DNA of 64,000 nucleotides from positions 75,469 through 139,468 of the forward strand of contig NZ_CALGFC010000032.1 in assembly GCF_937881195.1 (NCBI RefSeq). The letters run 5' to 3'. Positions 39,144-47,849 of the stretch are shown here, piece after piece. Every line of letters begins with the position of its first letter. The first letter of the stretch is position 1. This DNA is from an uncultured Methanobrevibacter sp. Its GTDB lineage: Archaea; Methanobacteriota; Methanobacteria; Methanobacteriales; Methanobacteriaceae. The position numbers and the translations under genes were made by a program. Below the pieces are notes generated by a model. It saw only the letters and a program-made list of their open reading frames with translations, was not told the origin of the DNA and searched no databases.

Positions 39144-39177
39144 AGTATTATTTGCATTGTTAAAATGTAATAATACT
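39144..39177. promoter_or_regulatory. Wide inverted repeat AGTATTA-N20-TAATACT upstream of hmd
   Basis: AGTATTA at 39144-39150 and its exact reverse complement TAATACT at 39171-39177 are separated by 20 bases. The spacing is like that of ribbon-helix-helix nickel regulator sites, in which two short arms are widely separated. Since Hmd is made in some methanogens under nickel limitation, NikR control is an attractive inference but unproven. Confidence 0.4.
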
Positions 39178-39260
39178 TGAAATAAATAAATATAATACCT
39201 AAATGTTTATATTGTATAAATACTAAAAAGGTAAATATACTACATAATATTAAATCGGCA

Positions 39261-39275
39261 ATTAGTATTACTAAT
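39261..39275. promoter_or_regulatory. Perfect palindrome upstream of hmd
   Basis: ATTAGTA, a central T, then TACTAAT form a perfect 15-base inverted repeat 85 bases before the hmd ATG. Same core as at 36937-36953. Candidate operator for hmd. Confidence 0.5.
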
Positions 39276-39359
39276 TATAGATATTACAAAAAGGCAGTAA
39301 GCATCTAATTGTGTTTATTTAAAAAGGTAGTATTAATATAAAGCAAAAGGAGAAAAAAA

Positions 39360-40394
39360 ATGAAAGTAGCAATTTTAGGAGCAGGATGTTACAGAACACA
39401 TGCTGCTAGTGGAATAACTAATTTTTCAAGAGCTTGTGAAGTAGCAGAAAAAGTAGGAAAACCAGAAATTTCAATGACACATTCAACCGTCACCATGGGT
39501 GCTGAATTAATGGAATTGGCTGGAATAAAAGATGTAACTATTGCAGATCCTGTATTTGATAAAGAATTTACTGTAGTAGATGATTTCAGTTATGAAGATG
39601 TTATGGAAGCTCACAAGGAAAACCCGGAAAAAATAATGCCTCAAATAAGAGAAAAAGTTGGTGAATTAGCAAAAACAGTCCCTAAACCACCAGAAGGTGC
39701 TATACATTTTACCCATCCAGAAGATTTAGGATTTAATGTAACAACCGATGATGTCGAAGCTGTTTCTGATGCTGATTGGATTATGACTTGGTTCCCTAAA
39801 GGTGATATGCAAAAAGGAATCATTGAAAAATTCTCTGACAACATTAAAGAAGGAGCTATTTTAACACATGCATGTACCGTTCCTACAACAATGTTCCAAA
39901 CTATTTTTGAAGATTTATCAAGTGCAGATATGAATCAAGCACCTAAAGTAAATGTGTCTTCTTACCACCCAGGAGCAGTTCCTGAGATGAAAGGACAAGT
40001 TTACATTGCAGATGGATATGCAAATGATGAAACTGTAAATAAATTAGTTGAGATTGGACAAAAAGCAAGAGGAAATGCATATGAATTACCTGCTGAACTT
40101 TTAGGTCCAGTATGTGATATGTGTTCTGCTTTAACCGCAATAACTTACGCAGGTATCTTAGGATACAGAGATTCAGTTACAAAAGTTCTTGGAGCTCCAG
40201 CAGGATTTGCACAAATGATGGCTAAAGAATCCTTAGAACAAATAACTACTCTCATGAATAATAGAGGTATCGATAAAATGGAAGAATACTTAGATCCAGC
40301 AGCATTATTAGGAACTGCTGATTCAATGAATTTTGGAGCAACTGGTGAAATTTTACCTTCCATTTTAGAAGCTTTAGAAAAAAGAACAGAATAA
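39360..40394 (+). CDS. hmd: 5,10-methenyltetrahydromethanopterin hydrogenase (Hmd, [Fe]-hydrogenase)
   Basis: A 344-residue iron-only hydrogenase that reduces methenyl-H4MPT+ to methylene-H4MPT with H2, a step of CO2 reduction to methane that needs no nickel or iron-sulfur cluster. The N-terminal Rossmann domain starts VAILGAGCYRTH; His14 is the proposed catalytic base. THACTVPTT holds Cys172, the iron ligand of the FeGP cofactor. The C-terminal domain (VCDMCSALTAITYAGILGYRDS) forms the intersubunit active site. Full length. Codon use is richer in preferred codons than in neighbours, which suggests high expression. It starts the forward hcg gene run. Confidence 0.97.
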   Translation: MKVAILGAGCYRTHAASGITNFSRACEVAEKVGKPEISMTHSTVTMGAELMELAGIKDVTIADPVFDKEFTVVDDFSYEDVMEAHKENPEKIMPQIREKVGELAKTVPKPPEGAIHFTHPEDLGFNVTTDDVEAVSDADWIMTWFPKGDMQKGIIEKFSDNIKEGAILTHACTVPTTMFQTIFEDLSSADMNQAPKVNVSSYHPGAVPEMKGQVYIADGYANDETVNKLVEIGQKARGNAYELPAELLGPVCDMCSALTAITYAGILGYRDSVTKVLGAPAGFAQMMAKESLEQITTLMNNRGIDKMEEYLDPAALLGTADSMNFGATGEILPSILEALEKRTE

Positions 40395-40901
40395 TTTCTA
40401 ATTTTCTAAAATAGATATTCTATACATTCTATAGATAATCTATAAATTCTAAATAGATAGCCTATATATTCTAAATAGATATTATATTGTTAAAAAATTT
40501 TATAAAATTAATAAAATATTATAAAACCATTTTTAAAAACAATAAATATCTATTTTAGATATTAAATAAAAACACAAAAATCTTCTAAAAAATTTATAAA
40601 TAAAAAAAATATAAAAAATATAAAAATAATAATATCAAAAGTTAAATAAAAAATAAAATTTAATAATATAATCAACTAAAAAAGAGTTTTAAAAAATATA
40701 AATTGTCAATAGAAGATATAAAATATCTATATAGATTATAAAGTAATTAAAAAAATATAATATATTTAGAAGTTAATATAAAAAATTTACATAATACATT
40801 ATAATAAATAGAATATATTATAATAGAAAGAATATATTATAATAAAATAAATTATAATTATAAATTAAGTATCACTCTTAAATAATCATTTTGGTGTTAA
40901 A
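40395..40901. other. Spacer between hmd and hcgA
   Basis: About 500 bases, unusually long inside a functional cluster. Degenerate repeats of attctaaatagatag occur at 40404-40490. GGTG lies five bases before the TTG start of hcgA, and a separate promoter for hcgA onwards is likely. No gene seen. Confidence 0.5.
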
Positions 40902-41900
40902 TTGATAGATAAAATATTAAAAAAAGTTCACAGAAGAGAAGATCTTACAAGAGAAGAGATATTGGAACTTTTCAAAATTGAAGATGAAAAAGAACTTGAA
41001 AAATTAATGAATGTGGCATCTTATATTAGAGACTGTGAAAACAATCAAATTAAGTTAACATCAACTATTCATATGACTAACATATGTAAAGTAAAACCTA
41101 AGTGCAAATATTGTGGTTTTGCTACAAAAACCTCAAGTGAAGGATACTATCATGGTTTTTATAAAAAAGATAGTGAAATTCTTGAAGCAGCTAAATGTGT
41201 TGCAGATAGTGAAATACCAAGAATAAGTTGCTCAGGAGCTCATGGATATGATGGCAAACACGCTGTTGTAGCTACAAAAATTGTAAAGGAAAACACTCCT
41301 TTAGAATTATTAGTAAATGTAGGTTCTGATTTAAATAGAGAAGCAATTAAAGATTTAGCAAGATATAATGTAGATACTGTTTGTTGCAATCTAGAAACAG
41401 TTAATGAAGAACTTTTCAATGAAGTTAAACCTGGTGAAAAGCTTCAAGATAGAGTTGAAATTTGTGAAATGATTTGCGAAGAAGGTATTGAATTGTCTTC
41501 AGGATTACTTATTGGTCTTGGAGAAAGCTATGAAGATAGAATTGATCATTTATTATTCCTTAAAAAGTTTAATACATTAGGAGAAATTCCTATAATGGGA
41601 TTTAATCCATACAAAGACACTCCAATGGAAAATCATCCCCCTTGTTCAATTAGAGAACAGATGAAAACTATTGCAATTACAAGAATTTTATTTCCAAAAA
41701 TTAGAATCACTGTACCAACACCTACAATTGGGCCAGAAAATGTTGAATATTCTCTAAAGGCAGGAGCTAACAATTTGGCTACAGTAATTCCTAAAAATTA
41801 CCCTACAGATGTGAAAGGAGTCGGTTCTCCAACATACGGAAATCTTGAAGATGTTTTAAATATTTTAAATAAATTAGGCCTTAAATTAGAATGTAATTAG
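40902..41900 (+). CDS. hcgA: FeGP cofactor radical SAM enzyme HcgA (HmdB)
   Basis: A 332-residue radical SAM protein of the biotin-synthase-like group. It has the unusual cluster motif CKVKPKCKYC (Cys62, Cys68, Cys71), a CX5CX2C spacing that is diagnostic for HmdB/HcgA. Other blocks are RISCSGAHGYDGKHA, NLETVNEELF, and a GLLIGLGESYEDR segment. HcgA is thought to take part in making the pyridinol ring. The start is TTG with GGTG five bases upstream. It is separated from hmd by about 500 bases and from hcgB by about 240. Confidence 0.94.
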   Translation: MIDKILKKVHRREDLTREEILELFKIEDEKELEKLMNVASYIRDCENNQIKLTSTIHMTNICKVKPKCKYCGFATKTSSEGYYHGFYKKDSEILEAAKCVADSEIPRISCSGAHGYDGKHAVVATKIVKENTPLELLVNVGSDLNREAIKDLARYNVDTVCCNLETVNEELFNEVKPGEKLQDRVEICEMICEEGIELSSGLLIGLGESYEDRIDHLLFLKKFNTLGEIPIMGFNPYKDTPMENHPPCSIREQMKTIAITRILFPKIRITVPTPTIGPENVEYSLKAGANNLATVIPKNYPTDVKGVGSPTYGNLEDVLNILNKLGLKLECN

Positions 41901-41929
41901 AAATATGCCTACTTATTCAGCAAAATATA

Positions 41930-42028
41930 ATGATTAAATATAATAAAATATTATAATTTATCTTTAATATGATTAAATATAATAAAATATTATAATTTAT
42001 CTTTAATATGATTAAATATAATAAAATA
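41930..42028. repeat. 39-base tandem repeat, two and a half copies
   Basis: A unit starting atgattaaatataataaaat and ending atctttaat is repeated twice exactly (41930-42007) with a partial third copy, in the spacer between hcgA and hcgB. Confidence 0.75.
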
Positions 42029-42137
42029 TATAATACAATTATATATTTTAAATTAATTTAAATAATTTAATACATAAAAAAAAATATAGCTAACTTTTTT
42101 TAATTTAACACTCCAAAATAATCATGAATGTGAAAAT

Positions 42138-42614
42138 ATGGCTTTTGAAAATATAATAAAAAATGCTGCTAAAGAATCAATGGAAGGAACAAGAACTGGA
42201 GATAAAAAAGAAGAAGTATTAGCAATACAAAATTATATAAAAAATGCTAAAAAAGTATTTGTTCCAAACAAAAATAATATTAAAACCCAAGTAATCAATG
42301 GAATATTAGAAAAATATGGGATTTCAAAAGCAAAAAATTTGGATATAAATACAAACTCTGCTGATTCACACAGATTCCCTTGCATCTCTAAAGCTACTAT
42401 GGCCCTTGATCAAAGTGATGCAGACATGATAATAGGGAGAGGAAGACTTGGAATTCCTGGTTCAGGATCCATGCTAGTTTTTATGGATAATAAAGGAAGA
42501 ATATTAACCGCAGGTTTTTCACCATCCCATGTTGTTCACAAAAAATCATTAGAAGAAGCTGTACGAGATGAAACTATTATGGCATTGAAAAGAATAGGTC
42601 TTGAAGAATCTTAA
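42138..42614 (+). CDS. hcgB: FeGP cofactor guanylyltransferase HcgB
   Basis: A 158-residue HcgB (DUF3236). It joins GTP to the hydroxyl of the pyridinol to form guanylylpyridinol. Characteristic blocks are TGDKKEEVLAIQNYI, VPNKNN, NSADSHRFPCISKATMALD, and a glycine-rich IGRGRLGIPGSGSMLVFMD that lies at the nucleotide site in the known structure family. Complete length for the family. Third gene in the forward hcg run. Confidence 0.93.
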   Translation: MAFENIIKNAAKESMEGTRTGDKKEEVLAIQNYIKNAKKVFVPNKNNIKTQVINGILEKYGISKAKNLDINTNSADSHRFPCISKATMALDQSDADMIIGRGRLGIPGSGSMLVFMDNKGRILTAGFSPSHVVHKKSLEEAVRDETIMALKRIGLEES

Positions 42615-42819
42615 AAGTTTAATAATTAAAATTATACTAATTTAAAATAAGTTATTTTTTAAAACTGTAATTAATATTATTAATAATTAATTTGCTGATT
42701 TATACTTTTTATTACTAATATTAATTATGGTGTATTTTTTATATAATATACCTCATCATCATCAGAAAATATTAATTTTATCTATTTATTTACAATTAGC
42801 TATTTATACGGTTGATAAA

Positions 42820-43689
42820 TTGAAAGAAAAAAATAAAAAAATAGAATATGAAACTGGGATAACCTCTGAAGTTTATACTATAAAATCTAATATGAGAATA
42901 TTAGACATATTAAACATTATTATTCAAAAAAAATCATTAGCTATATTTAAATGGGTTAAAAAATTAGAAAAAGAGCATGAAATTAAAATAAATGATGTTA
43001 AAATAGTTGGAGGATATTTAACAGGGCTAGGAATAGCTAAAATGTTAAATAATAAATATAATGTGACAGTTATTGATATTTACCCTCATATTGAAAAACT
43101 AATTGATAATTATGAAATTAATGCTCTACCAGAAGATATAGAAAATGGTGAAAAAGAGAAACATAATCCAAATAAAGAGAATAATAAAATAAATTTTTCA
43201 CAAGATTTAAGTTTACTTAATGGGTCTGATTTAATAATAGATACTACTGGTTTAGGAGGAATTTCTCCCGAACAATCTTCTAAAATAACAACAAAAGCAT
43301 TTTTAATAGAAGATCCAGTAGCTGAAGATAATGATATTCTTATTAAAAATAAAAATAACATAAATGAAAGATTAATAAACATTAATTCAGAAAATAAAGC
43401 TATTTTAAAAACAAAAGGTTTGAATACAAAAACTTCTGGAACAATGACATTTACAATAGATGTTTTAAGTAAATCTATAGCAGAATGCATTAAAAAGGAA
43501 GGAGTTTTGTACAGTGTTGCAGAAATGACATTTTTTGAAGAAATTATATTTAAGAAAAAAAATTTAAAAATGTTTTTTGAAATAATAAATTCAGAAGCAT
43601 TAACTGTTTCAACTATTAAATTCTTTAATGTTGATGAAGTAATAAATAGCTACTTATCAAAGATTAATTCTTCCATACAAATTAAATAG
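42820..43689 (+). CDS. hcgC: FeGP cofactor pyridinol methyltransferase HcgC
   Basis: About 289 residues from a TTG at 42820, which follows GGTTGAT. An ATG at 42727 would add 31 hydrophobic residues with a triple-His stretch that do not look like the family N-terminus, so the shorter form is preferred. HcgC methylates C3 of the pyridinol using SAM and has a Rossmann fold. Visible parts are YETGITSEVYTIKS, IVGGYLTGLGIAKML (GxxxGxG-like), LIIDTTGLGGISPEQ, and LKTKGLNTKTSGTMTFTIDVLS. Residues about 105-120 are a lysine/asparagine-rich insertion. Fourth gene in the run. Confidence 0.88.
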   Translation: MKEKNKKIEYETGITSEVYTIKSNMRILDILNIIIQKKSLAIFKWVKKLEKEHEIKINDVKIVGGYLTGLGIAKMLNNKYNVTVIDIYPHIEKLIDNYEINALPEDIENGEKEKHNPNKENNKINFSQDLSLLNGSDLIIDTTGLGGISPEQSSKITTKAFLIEDPVAEDNDILIKNKNNINERLININSENKAILKTKGLNTKTSGTMTFTIDVLSKSIAECIKKEGVLYSVAEMTFFEEIIFKKKNLKMFFEIINSEALTVSTIKFFNVDEVINSYLSKINSSIQIK

Positions 43690-43808
43690 AATTAAGATAG
43701 TATATTAGTTCCAAAAAAGTTATAATAATTTTATAATAATATTGTAAAATTTATTAAGAAATTTCACAAACTATGAAAAATCATGAAATCTATTAAATAT
43801 AATTATTA

Positions 43809-44546
43809 ATGAGTATTATGAAATTAAAAGAAATTATAAAAAAGATAGATGTGATGATTCCAAAAGAATTAGGACTAGAAAATGATAATATCGGTTATTT
43901 TGGTCCAAAATTTGAGGACATAGACATAAAAAAGATAAAAGTAATTATGGATTTAACTATTGAGGAAGATAATAATTCCCAAAAAAATGAACTCATAATT
44001 TCGCATCATCCACCACTATTTAATCCAAAAACACCGACATATGTGATTCATTCAAATTGGGATATAATTAATGGTGGGGCAAATGATGCACTTGCTAAAA
44101 AATTAAATTTAAATGTTTTAGAAGTTTTTGATGAAGAAACTGGAATCGGAAGAATTTGTGAAGGTTCTTTTAATTTCAAAGATTTTCTAGATATAATACC
44201 AAAAAAATTAAATATTGATTATTTTAGAGTAGTAAACCCCTTAAATAAGCAAGAAAATAATGAAAAATTAAAAATTGCAATTATTTCTGGTTTTGGACTC
44301 AGTAATATTGATTATATAAAATTAGCTAAAAAAAATAAAGTAGACATACTCATATCCGGAGATTTAACTCATAAAGGGGCAATTTTATCTAAAAATTTAG
44401 GAATTTGTATTGTTGATATATCTCATTATGCTAGTGAAGTGCCAGGATTAGAAGAATTATATGATATTATATCCAAAATAGGTATTGAAACTAAGTTAAT
44501 CCACCAAGAAATCCCCTGGAAATATATAAATTCCATTGACTTATAA
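43809..44546 (+). CDS. hcgD: FeGP cofactor biosynthesis protein HcgD (Nif3-like)
   Basis: A 245-residue Nif3/NIF3-like (DUF34) protein. Metal-binding blocks are ELIISHHPPLFNP near residues 58-70 and IVDISHYASEVPGLEEL near the C-terminus. HcgD is a di-iron protein proposed to deliver iron to the FeGP cofactor. An in-frame ATG nine bases further (43818) is an alternative start. Fifth gene in the forward run, 120 bases after hcgC. Confidence 0.9.
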   Translation: MSIMKLKEIIKKIDVMIPKELGLENDNIGYFGPKFEDIDIKKIKVIMDLTIEEDNNSQKNELIISHHPPLFNPKTPTYVIHSNWDIINGGANDALAKKLNLNVLEVFDEETGIGRICEGSFNFKDFLDIIPKKLNIDYFRVVNPLNKQENNEKLKIAIISGFGLSNIDYIKLAKKNKVDILISGDLTHKGAILSKNLGICIVDISHYASEVPGLEELYDIISKIGIETKLIHQEIPWKYINSIDL

Positions 44547-44673
44547 TAGATGGTTTGTTATTTGTGAGCTTTTTAGTCTTAAATTATAATTATACAAATA
44601 ATTTTATAATTAATAAATATTTAAATATAAACAATATAAAATATAACAATTGTTAAGAATAGGAGAATTAAAA

Positions 44674-45309
44674 ATGATTCAAAAAATTGAAGATAGTTTA
44701 ATCCCAAAAGGAAAAGTAGATTTAGTAGGTGTTGGTAGATTAGGACTTAGAACCAGTATAAATCTTATACAAGTACATAGAGGAGGTCCAAAAACTATAA
44801 ACGTTTTTGATAATCAAAAGATATCAAAATCTGATTTGATATTTTTAATGTATGGAGGAAATGTTGGAGAATATAAAACAGACTTCATAAAAAGATTATC
44901 AACCCATGAAAAAAGTTATAGAAATGTAGAAAGTTATAATGTTAATATAAACGAGGAAAATTTAGATTTAATCAATGGAAATGTTGTTGTTTTAGAATTA
45001 GCAGGAGGAGATACCATATCTACAGCTGCTAAAATAATAAAACATGCACATAAAAATGGGGCAAAAACAATTGGGACTGGAGGAATATTTGGGATAGGTG
45101 AAGAAGAAATAATCACCAAAGATATATCTGAATTTGATGATTCAAACATTGTTGTTAATTTACTTAGAGAAGAAGGAATTAAAAAAAATCATAAAATTAT
45201 TACAACAAACAAATTTATTACAAGTGGAGTGCCAATAACCCCCTATGTTTTAGATAATGTAGCAAATATCATAACAAAAGAAACACTTAAAGAATTAATA
45301 AATATTTAA
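44674..45309 (+). CDS. hcgE: FeGP cofactor adenylyltransferase HcgE (ThiF/E1-like)
   Basis: A 211-residue protein with an E1/ThiF nucleotide-binding fold: VDLVGVGRLGLRTSINL at about residues 16-32, NVFDNQKISKSDLIFLMYGG and ELAGGDTISTAAKII. HcgE activates the carboxyl group of guanylylpyridinol by adenylation so that HcgF can take it as a thioester. The start is set at ATG 44674 because GGAG lies nine bases before it; an in-frame TTG at 44650 would add eight residues without a ribosome site. Last gene of the forward hcg run. Confidence 0.92.
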   Translation: MIQKIEDSLIPKGKVDLVGVGRLGLRTSINLIQVHRGGPKTINVFDNQKISKSDLIFLMYGGNVGEYKTDFIKRLSTHEKSYRNVESYNVNINEENLDLINGNVVVLELAGGDTISTAAKIIKHAHKNGAKTIGTGGIFGIGEEEIITKDISEFDDSNIVVNLLREEGIKKNHKIITTNKFITSGVPITPYVLDNVANIITKETLKELINI

Positions 45310-45591
45310 TTAGAAAAATGAATTAAAATCTAAAAAATATACTGAAAAATTTAAAAAAATATATGAAAATTATGAAAATTTTGGAAAGTTTTTATTAAAT
45401 TTATTGAGTCATATTAAAAAATTTATTTTAAGAAATATATATATATATTAAATTTATTCTTTTTTTAGAACAATTTGAAAAAATATTTTTATTTATTAAA
45501 ATAATCTTTATTATTAAAATATTCTTCACTAATAAAATAATTTTTATTATTAAAATAATATTTTAATATTAAAATATTTTTTATTATACTA

Positions 45592-46170
45592 TTAATTAGT
45601 TATTACTAACAAGTCATCGAAGTCATTTAAAGAATCTAAATCATCATTCAAAAGATTTAACAGGATACCAAGTGTTTTTTCGATTCCGCTTATTTGTCTT
45701 TTTAAAATAATATCAGAATCTGAACTAGTCAAATCTGCATAGACATCAGAAGTTGTTGTAATAGTTAAATCATTAGTTACTATAGCTATACCACCTTTTC
45801 CAATTCCTGCAGTTGTTCCAATACCAATGTCTGAATTTGATAAATTTTTAACGGCTTTTGCCATTAATTCTGCCACTATTAAGTCATTTTCTTGGTTGAA
45901 AACCTTTATTCCTTTAATTAAAGTATAAGGCTCCGGTGTTTTAACTTTTAATATATTTTGTAAACTTTCTAATGTGGGAATAAATAAAGAACAACTTAAA
46001 CTTAAATTATCAAAAAAATCATCATTTGAATTATTAATAATATAATTTTTTATTCGATAATTAGAAAGATTATTTCCTCCAAAATCATTTTCATAACCTT
46101 GTGCCAAAATATGTATTTCATGACCAATTTTTCCATGAGTGAAACATTCAGCTGTAGCTATTTTTATCAT
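45592..46170 (-). CDS. hcgF: FeGP cofactor biosynthesis protein HcgF (UPF0254)
   Basis: A 192-residue protein beginning MIKIATAECFTHGKIGHEIH. Cys9 in TAECF corresponds to the cysteine that forms the thioester with adenylated guanylylpyridinol in HcgF. The C-terminal half has GIGTTAGIGKGGIAIVT. Many databases label the family UPF0254. It faces hcgE in a convergent arrangement and completes the hcgA-G set. The last 30 residues are leucine/aspartate-rich (LLNLLNDDLDSLNDFDDLL) and look lineage-specific. Confidence 0.92.
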   Translation of the reverse strand: MIKIATAECFTHGKIGHEIHILAQGYENDFGGNNLSNYRIKNYIINNSNDDFFDNLSLSCSLFIPTLESLQNILKVKTPEPYTLIKGIKVFNQENDLIVAELMAKAVKNLSNSDIGIGTTAGIGKGGIAIVTNDLTITTTSDVYADLTSSDSDIILKRQISGIEKTLGILLNLLNDDLDSLNDFDDLLVITN

Positions 46171-46372
46171 AATAAACCTATTAAAATTTGTTTTTAAGTA
46201 ATATAAATTTAATATTATTTAATATTATCTCAAACATCTACTAAATAATATTAAAATCATAAATATAATAAATAATATTAAAATCATGAATATAATAAAG
46301 ATAGATACTTTAATAAATAATATAAATCTAATTCTAGAAAAAAATAATGAATTTGAATCTTTATAAATTATT

Positions 46373-46957
46373 TTAAGATTTAAAATTATCTAATGAATCC
46401 ATAAATCTATTTTTAATATACTCCGGACTTAAATCTATAATTGGAGAATCAGCATTTCCAGGAAGAATTTTATAATGTATGAAAACCGTTCCTACTGACT
46501 CATCATTTAAAATATCCTCAAAATTTATTTCATCATAATTATAACATTTTTCAAAACCAATACTTTTAGCTACTTCTAAAAGATCTATATTTTGAGCATA
46601 TGTACATTGATTACCGGTAGATCCATAACACCCATTATCAAAAACTATTAAAATAAGATTGTTTGGATTTTGATTAAATATTGTCACCAATGAACCCATA
46701 TTCATCAAAACAGAACCATCACCATCAAAAACGACTATTTTTTCTTTATTTTTCAAATTTTTATTAGAAGTATCCTCTTTAGCAATAGCTAATCCTAAAC
46801 CAATAGAAGAAGCAAGCCCCATAGAACCTAACATATAAAAATTTTCTGATCTGTCCTTAATCTGATATAATTCCCTAGATGGAAATCCAATATTACATAT
46901 AACAATTTGATTAGTTATATAATTCATTATATCTAAGATTGCATCAAAACGTTCCAT
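46373..46957 (-). CDS. comE: Sulfopyruvate decarboxylase beta subunit ComE
   Basis: A 194-residue thiamine-diphosphate-binding subunit. [10 protein letters not shown] followed by [11 protein letters not shown] is the TPP/Mg2+ motif (GDG...N). [10 protein letters not shown] and [17 protein letters not shown] are typical ComE blocks. With ComD it decarboxylates sulfopyruvate to sulfoacetaldehyde on the way to coenzyme M. It lies 21 bases downstream of comD on the same strand, so the two subunits are co-translated. Confidence 0.94.
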   Translation of the reverse strand: MERFDAILDIMNYITNQIVICNIGFPSRELYQIKDRSENFYMLGSMGLASSIGLGLAIAKEDTSNKNLKNKEKIVVFDGDGSVLMNMGSLVTIFNQNPNNLILIVFDNGCYGSTGNQCTYAQNIDLLEVAKSIGFEKCYNYDEINFEDILNDESVGTVFIHYKILPGNADSPIIDLSPEYIKNRFMDSLDNFKS

Positions 46958-46978
46958 AATAATAAATTCCTAAATTTT

Positions 46979-47470
46979 TTACCAATAATTAATATCTAAT
47001 AATATTGAAATTGGAGATCCTTTATCAATAGATAAATCCCATGAGTTAGATATGATCTTTTTTGCATCATTTGGAGATTTTGGATTAAAATAGTCTAATC
47101 CCATTGCAGTCAATACTTCTGGAGTTGCCTTACCCATTGGAACTTGCCCAATAATTGGTTCCCCTTCGGTTCCCCTATGACTCATTATCATAACTAATGG
47201 TAAAGAGTATAATTGGTAAAGAGAACCTAATGCATTAACACAATTTCCAAGTCCAGAATTTTGCATTAATATAGCTGTTTTCTTACCACCAAAATAAGCT
47301 CCAGCACAGACCCCAAGTCCTTCTTCTTCCCTTGTAACTGGAACATGAACAATTTCTTCATCATCATCAATTAATTCAAGTATTCTCCCAAGATTTACAC
47401 AAGGTACACTTACAATAAAATTAATTCCAGCGGATTTTAGTCCTTGATAAACTGCTTCACTACTATCCAA
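46979..47470 (-). CDS. comD: Sulfopyruvate decarboxylase alpha subunit ComD
   Basis: A 163-residue subunit with the pyrimidine-binding half of a split TPP enzyme: [50 protein letters not shown] with the catalytic Glu, and [18 protein letters not shown]. In many methanogens comD and comE are separate genes as here; in some they are fused. First gene of the comDE pair. Confidence 0.94.
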   Translation of the reverse strand: MDSSEAVYQGLKSAGINFIVSVPCVNLGRILELIDDDEEIVHVPVTREEEGLGVCAGAYFGGKKTAILMQNSGLGNCVNALGSLYQLYSLPLVMIMSHRGTEGEPIIGQVPMGKATPEVLTAMGLDYFNPKSPNDAKKIISNSWDLSIDKGSPISILLDINYW

Positions 47471-47849
47471 TTAAAAAACCTCATTTATTAGAATAATAAT
47501 ATATGAATTTTATAAAATGAATTAAATAATTTCAAATTAAAATAATCTAAAATTAATAATTTTAAGTTAATTTAAATTGCTAATTTTAGCTTATTAAATA
47601 AATATATTTTAGATTAAATTTAAATTGCTAATTTTAATTAAATTAATATTTAAAAAATACAAAATTTAAATGAATATAAATTTCATGATAATATAAAAAA
47701 AATATAAAATTGTAAAACTTTAAAATTCTAAAACTTTAAAATTCTAAAACTTTGAAATTCTAAAACTTTGAAATTCTAAAACTTTAAAATTTATATTATT
47801 TTTACAAATAAAATTATAATTATCTTTAGAATTTTTATATATTTATTAA
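47471..47849. other. Spacer with five 16-base tandem repeats
   Basis: About 380 bases. Five copies of AAACTTTAAAATTCTA (two with one G for A) run from 47715 to 47794, close to the 3' end of comC. The comD promoter region lies at the other end. No gene seen. Confidence 0.7.

Larger units (their letters stand above)
38738..39359. other. Divergent hcgG/hmd control region
   Basis: About 620 bases. It carries a cluster of related elements: AGTAATACT (39055-39063), an AGTATTA-N20-TAATACT dyad (39144-39177), and a perfect 15-base palindrome (39261-39275). TATA-like stretches occur at about 39206 and 39330, but the transcription start of hmd cannot be fixed. GGAG precedes the hmd ATG. Confidence 0.55.
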
